Notes under the pieces: model-generated
What the model was told of the DNA's origin: nothing
Databases searched by the model: none
The model's input: the letters and a program-made list of their open reading frames with translations, nothing else
Position numbers and translations under genes: made by a program
Origin: Antedon mediterranea
Lineage: Eukaryota > Echinodermata > Crinoidea > Comatulida > Antedonidae
DNA length: 60,000 bases
Assembly: GCF_964355755.1 (NCBI RefSeq)
Contig: NC_092673.1
Span: 35,537,648-35,597,647 of the forward strand
Direction of reading: 5' to 3'
Shown: positions 1 through 12,000 of the stretch, piece by piece
How the letters are laid out: each line of letters opens with the position of its first letter
Position numbering within the stretch: the stretch's first letter is position 1

Positions 1-17
1 TGTCATATGTCCTTCAT
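1..17 (-). CDS. Gene A exon 16, start of a mini-exon cut by the window edge
   Basis: On the minus strand an acceptor (gttttag) is followed by ATGAAGGACATATGACA. In phase 1 this reads D-E-G-H-M-T, the same D-E-G/P opening as other mini-exons of the family. It shows that gene A continues to the left. Confidence 0.45.
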
Positions 18-3000
18 CTAAAACTGTTATGTTTGTTATGATGCAAAATAAAGATTGATTGGGTGTAAATCACCATGTAATATTATCACTCTTAAATCAT
101 CAAAGATGAAAACATGTGTTCTTAATTATAATTCTATGTTTACCTTCAACAGATACTTTTTCATGTTCCATTTCTTTCTCTTGTGTTTCTAGTACAGCTA
201 TCTGTCTTAGTTGGTCAAGCATTTCTTGAAACATTTTAAGGTGTTCTGATACATCTATCAACAAATATTTAAAACACATGGATAAACCCACTGGGATCTG
301 ATTTTAATCATTTCGCTAAAATGTGTCCCTATATATTGTATTTATAATACTTTGTATATTGTTTTTTTTAAAGAATTTTATAAATAGATGTTGATTTGAG
401 AAGTCTGAATCCACCTTCTCAAAAGACAGGGGTGGATCCAGGATATTTTCAAACGCCGGAGCGATGAAACATATTATTAATAGTGTGCCAAACATAAATA
501 TCACATTGAAAAAATATTAATAATGTAATTTTAGCTGTCAAAAGCGGGGAAACTGACTTATTCTACAATCAGAACCATAGAAAGATCAGGCCACAAATTC
601 ATGCTTATAAAGTGACTATGAATTATGCCGCTCACCTTATAAGCTACAACTCTAATCAAAGTAGTCCATGTCACTACATGTAATTATGAATGAGGAAATG
701 ATAATGCCCACTTAGGAATTGTGTTATGGCCATAAACCTTCAATAGCATAATGTAATAATGGTTTGTTTTGGAATTTTAAATCCAATATTAAAAAATAAT
801 ACAATTATCTTCTTACCAATGTCATGCTTCATTGCTTTTGGTATATCTTTACATTCCTCTTTTACAGAAGGCTTTTTTTCTTCAAGCAATTGTTTTTCAT
901 AATACTTTGTTACATCTTTGAAAAAATAGCAAAACTATCAAGCAGGAATATATATAAATGCTATAAATAGATTATAATATAGATAATAATAGTTGCTATT
1001 ATAAATTATTGGTTATCCGCACTTGGCGGACCCTTTTTTTTTTTTTTCTTTATTCTTCTTTCTTTCCACGAATTTTGTTGGGAGTGTATCTCTAATTCTG
1101 GCCAACATAAGATTGTCTTAAGATTGACCTGTAGCTGTAGATGTGCAGCCAAGCTTTTCGACGATGTTGGAGTTGCGCAGCGTAAGTAATGCGCGATTTT
1201 AAGAATTTCAATGATTGATCATAGATTAAAAACCAAAAGTCATTTTGTATTGAAACTTGGTGAAAATTTAAGTAATATCAAGCGCAAAAATTCTATGGAT
1301 TAAAAATAGCTGGTTGCACAGAAAGTTATGCACGCGTGTTTAAAATGTCAAAATGCGAAAAATCACTTCTAATCAACTTTCTACGCGTTTCATGTCATTT
1401 TGAGCATTTCATAAATTCCCAGGCGTGCGCAATTTTTTCACGCGCGCGTGCGCACGTAGCGCAAAAAAAGATTTTTTTTGCTTGATTTTTGTTTTTTCAA
1501 ACTTTTCTAGTAGTTTTATCAACTTTTCAAACAATTTTAACTTAAAATCATAGAATTAGACAATTTGCACACGCGTTTTTTATGAAAAAGTTCAAAATTT
1601 CGTGAAAATTATGCCTTTTTTTAAACAGTCATAGATTCTAAACTACGTTGTGAACTTTCTTGAAATTACATATTCTGGAAGTAGATGAGTTGTAGATATC
1701 GAATCATGCATTGATATGGCTAACTGGACATTGTGACGTCATCGTATGGCCACTCCAATATAAAATGTAGGATTTTTGTCTCTTTCGTCATAGCGCATCA
1801 CATTTAATAGAGCGCATCTCTACTTATCCGTATTCCATTTTCCCCCATTTCTCTATATTGCCTAGGTCAATCAATTATCTTTCACATGATTTACCATTTT
1901 TAAAATTGTGATGACGTCATCATGTTCAAAAGCGTCATTAACTTATTTTCACCTATTCTGAACTGTATGTAGTATGTATACAGTATATAGTGTATACTGT
2001 ATATACTTTGACGTGACACAAAATAGAGAGCGCACAAACATTTTTTTCAATGGCATAATCGTTTTTCTGTGCGCCATATTCTAACGTATGACGTGCACGT
2101 GGCGTCTGCGCTGCGGATAACCTAACTCGTCCGTAGTGACGAGTTCAAATCTAGAGTGGAGATGTGGCTTGGTGGTTATGATGCTTGGCTACCACTCTAA
2201 GGATCCTGGGTTCAAGTCCCGTCACATGTCTGGATTTTTTCTAAGGACAAAATTACAACTCCACTCCCAAAGACTTGTAATAAGACTTTGTTTATGTAGA
2301 GCATCTTGTGTATAATGTTTGTCTTGTGAACCTCTGAGGGTCCCTAATGATCAGCAATTGCTGGATGGATCACCCTCATTAAATATGGTAAAAAAAAAAA
2401 AAAAAAAAAATTAATGATATAAACATACCTGTAAGGTGGTCTGATCTCCTGCAGTCTTTTGAAGGCCTACCTTCGTCTAACAGAATTAATATGCAACATT
2501 ATTTATTGAATAGAAAATATAGAACATCTATTCCAATACCTTTTGTATTTCTCCTCATCAATAATAAGAAGTTAGAAAACCATTTCTTTTAATGAAAAAA
2601 CTATTATTAACTATTATTTTTTTTAATGTTTAAAACATGTCAATCTAATCCACTGGACTTGTTTAGAACAGCGACGTTTCATGACCTATCCAGTTGGCAT
2701 CATCAGGCCGGATGATGGAAATTGGTCAATGACCCATGACAGGGTCGAGAAGAAGAAGAAGTAAGTCCAATGGATTAGATTGATATCTTTATTACTACCT
2801 GGATGAATGAGAATATTAAGTAACCATACATTTTTTATATTTCATTCATTTATTGATTTCCTTTCAATAACCATATTAAGAGAAACAAAATACCTGGATC
2901 TGGAATTAATGATCTCTTCTGTTTTGATGTTCCAACTTTATCTGTAAAAATATATTTATAGTTTTTATCTCAACAAATAAAATATACACTTTCTTTTATT

Positions 3001-6000
3001 ATTACCAATAAGAAAACAAAAGAATGTACTATTTATTAACAATTGCATGTTTCATAGTCGATAGAATATGTACAATTTGTATCTTGCAATAATATCTGTC
3101 TGTTCAATTAAGTAAAGGTAGGCTGAAATGAATTCCAATTTAAATTGAGATAAAATGCAAATTTATTCAATCTATCAATGAAGAGTCAATTATAGTAATT
3201 TAAGCTTCTGTTCCGAAACATTCCATTTACATTTACTTGGTTTTCAGAAAATGTCAGAAGCATGTACTAATTTTAATTCCGTCTTCTTTTTATTATCAAG
3301 ACCAATTTACCCAGACAAACGGTAATGGTAAATGAAAAAACACATGTAGTTTGTCCCACATAGAATCGGTCTCTATCCTCAGCGGAAACTGCCCCTCCGC
3401 TCTGCATTTGTGTAAATGTTCATAGATTCAACATTTTTATTATCGTTACCGCTCGTCTGTGTAAATGAGCTTTTATACCTAAATTTGCAATTCTAATTAT
3501 TTAAATTTTACAATACAAGTTCACCTGTTTTTGGTTTGACAAGTCCTAGTGATCCATGTTCCTCTTTAAAACTGATTGGTAACATCTCAATTAATGTACC
3601 AGATAAATCGTCTAAATACCCTAATATAGGACAAATACTTTTAATAAATTGGTACTGATAATCAATTTAGTCAACAGCAGTCAACAATAAATTTTTAATT
3701 GTAAGTAACTTTTCTTTAGATGCATGTGACTCACCTTCTTCCAATTTCGGTGACTTGGGTTCTTCTTTGATATTAATTGACAATTCTTTAGATTCCTTGT
3801 CAAATTCCTCTGTTTAATAGAATAATAATATTAACAGCTAGCTATACAAAATGTGTATAGATTTTACCATGGTCTCATCCAAAACATGGAATATGGAAAA
3901 ATGTGTTAATTACTGTAATTAGTACAAAACTCCAAAGCTGGTTGTATTAAATATTTGAGCCTTGGTTCTTTTCATTCTCAACCTGCAAGCACACTGATCA
4001 ACAACAACTTTCTGGTTTATGTAAAACATTGCAGTAGTATGGCATGCCCTTTTAAAATATAAATATAGCTGAAAAATGATGTTTTACTTTAGCAAATGAA
4101 TAAAACATACCTTTGAGGTAGCTAGAACTTCTGAATTGTTTTGATGGTCCAGGTTGATCTATTAAAAATAGTATTATACATATTGATTTTAATAAAACAG
4201 ACAATGTAGAGATTTTGATGGTCCAGGTTGATCTATTAAAAATAGTATTATACATATTGATTTTAATAAACAGACAATGTAGAGATTTTGATGGTCCAGG
4301 TTGATCTATTAAAAATAGTATTATACATATTGATTTTAATAAACAGACAATGTAGAGATTTTGATGGTCCAGGTTGATCTATTAAAAATAGTATTATACA
4401 TATTGATTTTAATAAACAGACAATGTAGAGATTTTGATGGTCCAGGTTGATCTATTAAAAATAGTATTATACATATTGATTTTAATAAACAGACAATGTA
4501 GAGATTTTGATGGTCCAGGTTGATCTATTAAAAATAGTATTATACATATGGATTTTAATAAACAGACAATGTAGAGATTTTGATGGTCCAGGTTGATCTA
4601 TTAAAAATAGTATTATACATATTGATTTTAATAAAACAGACAATGTAGAGATTTTGATGGTCCAGGTTGATCTATTAAAAATAGTATTATACATATTGAT
4701 TTTAATAAACAGACAATGTAGAGATTTTGATGGTCCAGGTTGATCTATTAAAAATAGTATTATACATATTGATTTTAATAAACAGACAATGTAGAGATTT
4801 TGATGGTCCAGGTTGATCTATTAAAAATAGTATTATACATATTGATTTTAATAAACAGACAATGTAGAGATTTTGATGGTCCAGGTTGATCTATTAAAAA
4901 TAGTATTATACATATTGATTTTAATAAACAGACAATGTAGAGATTTTGATGGTCCAGGTTGATCTATTAAAAATAGTATTATACATATTGATTTTAATAA
5001 ACAGACAATGTAGAGATTTTGATGGTCCAGGTTGATCTATTAAAAATAGTATTATACATATTGATTTTAATAAACAGACAATGTAGAGATTTTGATGGTC
5101 CAGGTTGATCTATTAAAAATAGTATTATACATATTGATTTTAATAAACAGACAATGTAGAGATTTTGATGGTCCAGGTTGATCTATTAAAAATAGTATTA
5201 TACATATTGATTTTAATAAACAGACAATGTAGAGATTTTGATGGTCCAGGTTGATCTATTAAAAATAGTATTATACATATTGATTTTAATAAACAGACAA
5301 TGTAGAGATTTTGATGGTCCAGGTTGATCTATTAAAAATAGTATTATACATATTGATTTTAATAAACAGACAATGTAGAGATTTTGATGGTCCAGGTTGA
5401 TCTATTAAAAATAGTATTATACATATTGATTTGAATAAACAGACAATGTAGAGATTGTGATGGTCCAGGTTGATCTATTAAAATGAGCATTATACATATT
5501 GATTTTAATAAACAGACAATGTAGAGATTTTGATGGTCCAGGTTGATCTATTAAAAATAGTATTATACATATTGATTTGAATAAACAGACAATGTAGAGA
5601 TTTTGATGGTCCAGGTTGATCTATTAAAAATAGTATTATACATATTGATTTTAATAAAACAGACAATGTAGAGATTTTGATGGTCCAGGTTGATCTATTA
5701 AAAATAGTATTATACATATTGATTTTAATAAACAGACAATGTAGAGATTTTGATGGTCCAGGTTGATCTATTAAAATGAGCATTATACATATTGATTTTA
5801 ATAAACAGACAATGTAGAGATTTTGATGGTCCAGGTTCATCTATTAAAATGAGCATTATACATATTGATACTGTATATTTTTTAAAGGCTGTATACAAAT
5901 GTCACATAATGAATCTCTTACACATTATTCAACAAACAAATTGTGGTGAGAAATGAAATATAATCCTTTTTTAAAAGATGTAATTTTTAAAGTTATTCTC

Positions 6001-9000
6001 ATTACCATGAAAAAATACTACATACCTGGATCTGGACTTAATGATCTCTTAAATGGCTTTGATGTTACAACTTCGTCTGTAAAATAAACATACAACAATT
6101 AATTCATTTAAAAAGTGATATAATCATAATTTGGTCAGATGTTGTTTCTACTTTGACATAATTGAAAATAGTTAATGACAAAACAGTGTTGCGAGTAGGA
6201 AAAGGATGAGAACTTGAGTGGTATACATATTTCATGGCATGTGTCCACTTTCTTGTGTTGGCATCCTTTTGTGAGATCCTACTGAATGTTCATTGCTTAA
6301 TAGCTGGTTCACCGGCGACACCACACAGGTCTATTTCTATTCATCATTGTCGCCATGGGAAATTTTTATTTATATTTTTGCAATTCTGTTAGAGGTTTGT
6401 TAACACTAATATTTGGGTGGGTGGGTGGGGTGGAGAAATCATGTAAAAAACTTTAAATAGGAAAGTGGAAAAGTTGAACACTCACAAATAAAGACTGATT
6501 TAGTAAATGTAAGTAAGTGTTCAACTGTATATGTATTCTAGACACAATAAGCACATAATGGCTATAGCTATGATCAGTGTATAAACACTGGTATTGACTT
6601 AATAACAAATAAATAATGGTGGTGTTTAAAGCCTGTTTTCCTGTCGACGTTATTCGACGCTGTCGTTAACAATAATCACTGATCTTCAACGTTAACAGTG
6701 GACTTTTAACGATTTACAGGAAAAGGTACTTGCTATTCTTGGAAATATTTCATTTAGCTTCGATTTTGTATAGATGACAAATTTCGTTTTTGTAAAAGCT
6801 ACCAATTAACGGAGTACTTTACTCAAACGTTTCGATCTCTATCAGAGATCATTCTCAACTGAATGCTATTGTCATCATTTCAACTTGATCGTTTTCAAAC
6901 GATCGTCGTTGAACTTTTAACGTTTAACGATGATAGCGTCGACAGGAAAACAGGCTTAAGACAAACAACATGCTTGCAACTACAATTTCTAGACTGCTTC
7001 AACAGAGAACGCAAGGCATTGTTATAGCATACTTTAAATGATCTCAATGTGCCCTTATCTTTTTCAAACATTGTAAATTTATTATAAGCAAACATTACTT
7101 TTAATTTTTTATATTGTAAACTTACCTTTATTTGCAAGAGGTTTTTTTTCAAGTTTTGTTTCTATTGTTTCTTTCTGCTGATACTCTTTCTTTAGTACAG
7201 CCAACTCCTTTAACTTGTCAAACATTTGATTTAACAGTTGATGGTAATTTTCAACTTTCAAACGAAATAAAAAAAAAAACAAAAATGTTTAAGGGCGTAA
7301 AGAGGGGTCAAAATGGAAGTGTAACCAACACATTCTGTAACTCTCCGCCAGGCTTTATGACATGTAGTGTTTGAAATACATAACTTTACACAGGTGATTG
7401 AAATAGGACATTTTAATTAAAAAAGACTGTAGATCAATCAAGTAGCCTACTTCTTTTGAACAACTGTAATCTATTGCAATAAATTAATTCTGTTGAATAC
7501 AATGGTATGTTTAAACGTAACTGTATGAATGACTTACTTGTTTGTGATGTGAGCGATGTAGGCTCCTTTTTAATACTGAACAGCATTTCCCCAGATTCTT
7601 CTGTTGATGTACCAGATAAATCGTCTGAATCTAATAAGAACTTTTAAATGTTATTTCACTTTACACCCCATCTGAAGTAAGTATATTGTGTAAGGAACTA
7701 TAACTACTGTCCAACTGAAAACAAATTCAAATACCATTGTCTTATTGATGTTATTTTTGCATAACTACAAGAATAACTAATTACCTGTTTGTGATTTGGG
7801 TGATGTTGGTTCCTCTTTCATATTGATCAGCAATTCCTCAGCTTTCTTGTCAAATTCCTCTGTTTCATAAAAGAATACAAAAACAATGTGTATAAATTTA
7901 AACGATTTTAAATCTAAGAAGAGCAGACACTTTGGTATTTACAATTCAACAAAGCTATAGTAGTTCTTCAGGGTTATGAGATTACACTGTGGATATGTAG
8001 TATGCATTCTCTTTGGTCTTAACAATTCAACAAAGCTATAGTAGTTCTTCAGGGTTATGAGATTACACTGTGGATATGTAGTATGCATTCTCTTTGGTCT
8101 TAACAATTCAACAAAGCTATAGTAGTTCTTCAGGGTTATGAGATTACACTGTGGATATGTAGTATGCATTCTCTTTGGTCTTAACAATTCAACAAAGCTA
8201 TAGTAGTTCTTCAGGGTTATGAGATTACACTGTGGATATGTAGTATGCATTCTCTTTGGTCTTAACAATTCAACAAAGCTATAGTAGTTCTTCAGGGTTA
8301 TGAGATTACACTGTGGATATGTAGTATGCATTCTCTTTGGTCTTAACAATTCAACAAAGCTATAGTAGTTCTTCAGGGTTATGAGATTACACTGTGGATA
8401 TGTAGTATGCATTCTCTTTGGTCTTAACAATTCAACAAAACTACAGTAGTTCTTCAGGGTTATGAGATTACACTGTGGATATGTAGTATGCATTCTCTTT
8501 GGTCTTAACAATTCAACAAAGCTATAGTAGTTCTTCAGGGTTATGAGATTACACTGTGGATATGTAGTATGCATTCTCTTTGGTCTTAACAATTCAACAA
8601 AGCTATAGTAGTTCTTCAGGGTTATGAGATTACACTGTGGATATGTAGTATGCATTCTCTTTGGTCTTAACAATCCAACAAAGCTATAGTAGTTCTTCAG
8701 GGTTATGAGATTACACTGTGGATATGTAGTATGCATTCTCTTTGGTCTTAACAATTCAACAAAGCTATAGTAGTTCTTCAGGGTTATGAGATTACACTGT
8801 GGATATGTAGTATGCATTCTCTTTGGTCTTAACAATTCAACAAAGCTATAGTAGTTCTTCATGGTTATGAGATTACACTGTGGATATGTAGTATGCATTC
8901 TCTTTGGTCTTAACAATTCAACAAAGCTACAGTAGTTCTTCAGGGTTATGAGATTACACTGATGGATATGTAGTGTGCATTCTCTTTTCCCAACTAAGAC

Positions 9001-12000
9001 TTAAGTACTTCTATTTTTGTTACTTACCAAATTCTTTTAGTTTCTTTAGTGCATTTTTGTAATTTGTTTCATTTATTGTAATGTTCAATTGTTGTTTATC
9101 CTTATGATCTTTTACTAATATATGTTTTAAATCTGTTTGTAGCTGCAACTTGTTAGCACAATACATGCTCCACAGCTCATCCAATGCTTCTGTGTCATGT
9201 GACACTAGATGCAACACTATACTTCCAGTTTCTACTTTCTCAAATTGTAGATGCTTTTCTTCAAAGTAAGAAACAAGGTTTGTTATTGTTCCATGAACTA
9301 CATCAACAGTTGTTTTACTCCATTCTTTCTGTTTAAAAAGAAGTTCCAGTGCTTGTGGTCGTTCACTGTCATTGGCTGATGAAGAACTTTGGTTCTTCAC
9401 AAGAGTTACTATTAATGGGACACCTTAAATAAAAAATAACATTATAATAATGTAAACAAAATTTAAGAAATCTACTAAAAATAGGCATGAATTTTTTCAC
9501 TAGAATAATGCAGTGTCTCTTCTTGAATTTGCATTCATTCAGATGATGCTATAACAACAGCATATATATATCTAAAAAGCCAAATATATTCATTCATTCA
9601 TACATCAAAAGTTATAACTTAATAACCAAGATATTGGGGGAAAAGACAGACATACTTTAAGTCAGGCTCATTATATTGCAACTGAAGGAGGAGTGACATA
9701 TTTGACACATGTATATGTCTCATCTATATTATGTTTATTCCAAATAACCTAAATTCCTGGCTGTAAGTGTGTGGATACGTCATCACTATCCAATACCATA
9801 TTTCAGTTAAAATGCTATATTTATCAACTGGTGTACAGTATACCAAGCTGTTAATATGTTTGTATATGGGTTCTACAATGGGCTCCATATTAAAAAATTA
9901 AAACAAAAAAAGATATTAGGCCTACAGTAAATGCTTCTAATTAAAAAATATAGATTACCATCACTTCTTTCCTGTCTATTGTTTGATGAAAGAGCTTCTG
10001 TAAGACAACATTAAAAATATTATCATATCAGTCAGTTATGAAAGAGATTTTGAACCTGGTATTCTCACTTTACAAAACCTTTTAACTATTGATTAAAAGA
10101 TGTATTGTCCCCCTGAAAAAAAAATTTCTTAACAATTTTTTTTAATATGCCATTTTAATGTCACATAATAGTTATCCATTTTGACCAAAAATTGGAAAAA
10201 AAAAAAATGTATTTTCCGAAGAAATTGGCTACCAGCCAGTGGGTTTTTGGTTGAATTTAAATATTTATTTTGTCATTTTATGTGAAACAATTAAAAAGAA
10301 AACTACAAAAGAACATATCCAAAGTCTGATTTAATTAATCTTCATTTTTTTGGGGGGACGATACATCTTTAAGAATCAGTAAAGAAGTTTTAACAAATGT
10401 AACAATGTTCTGTATTGTATAAATCTATAATATTGGTAGATATATGCAAACTGCTGTGATATCTACTGTGATCACTTTTTGGTTTTATCTTGAACAAAAT
10501 TGTCCAGATTGAAAGCATTTTTACCTTTATCCTTTAGATCCTTTAAAGCAGCTTTGTATTCCTCAAAGTCAATACAGGTCTTCCAGTCTTCAACAAACTT
10601 CTTTCTATTTTGGGGTTTTAAAATGTCAGCTAACCCATTGATTAGTTCATCTTCTGCATGCATGTCCATTAATTCTTTTAAAGCTTTTCGTTCACTTGTA
10701 AACAGACGGAAAAAGAGCGATGCCTTTGGATCATTGATTCCCAATCCAACGCATTTGAAGGAAGCTGGTATACTTTGGCTCAGTTTGTTCTCTTGCTCAA
10801 TAGAATCCACGCAATCATGAAGCACGCTCAGATTGGACTTGGTATTGACAGTGACAGGAATTTTTGTACCTTTTTAAGAAAGTGTAGCACTATTTTCTTT
10901 ATATATGAATATAATGATAAATTATTATTATATTCATATATATTTCATTCATTATATGATAATTAAAATATAATACAGAAATCCAAAACATATTCAGTGA
11001 AAGATATCACCTACTTCTGCAATAAAATAATCAAACATGAGCAAAATAATCTAGTACAGTAATTGAAACTGAACAAACACAACACTACTGTGTAATAATA
11101 TTTAAGTCTTCTACAGAAGATGGTTGTGTACAAAAACTGAAACATGATGTACTGCAAATCTTACTTTACTAGTGTTTTTGGAAAAATAAACACAATAAAA
11201 CAGAATTTATAATGTTACATACATACATAAAATTAAGGCGCTAGTTCCGTTTCGCACCTGTTTTTATTTCGACTTCCTTTTGACCCCAAATTGTTAAGCA
11301 ACTTATTGTGAATACCACACCTTAAAATTGGGCCTCATAAGTACTTTTATGAAGAAGAATCACATAAAAAGTAACAAATAAATCCTTAAATTGATGATTT
11401 TACAGACATGTTTCTCGCATACTATACCGTTCGCGAATTTAGCATACTCGAAGTTCAATATTTTCGTTTCTATGGAGCGCCAGAAGAGCAACAACAATAG
11501 ATGGTTAAAAACTCAGTGGAATGCGTCTTCTTTTAATGTATTTATTATTGAAATACACGTTTAATTTTAATATATTTTGTCAATAAAAATGCTGTAACAT
11601 TTTACTGCTAATAATTTGCTGTTTTCAAATAGCAACCAACCCTAGGCCTAAGAGTAAGACTAAGAAAGAGGAATATTATTTAGATCAGGTATACCCCTAC
11701 AGTACATGTAATTTTTATGATGAATTTGTCGATTTTCATTCCTAAAAGTTCCTGCAAAAACCATGTACAGTATCAACAGTAATATTTTTGTTGCATTAAC
11801 ATTGACAAAATATGATAAATTGAACGTAATTTTCACCAATAAATGCATTAAATATACGCAATTTACTGAGTTTTTAGCCCTCTATTATGATTGCTCTTTT
11901 GGCACTCCATATAAACAACAACATTGAACATGGAGTATGCGAAATTCACGAACCCAATGTGCGAGAAACACGTCTGTAAATTCATCAATTTAAAGGATTT

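Noticed and set aside
427-470. CAGGGGTGGATCCAGGA resembling a hAT-type end
   Set aside because: Only one end is visible, with no matching inverted end or target duplication nearby.
11660-11848. 62-codon frame also found identically at 22048-22236
   Set aside because: It lies in both 898-bp foldback copies. The identity reflects the recent element, not a conserved gene.
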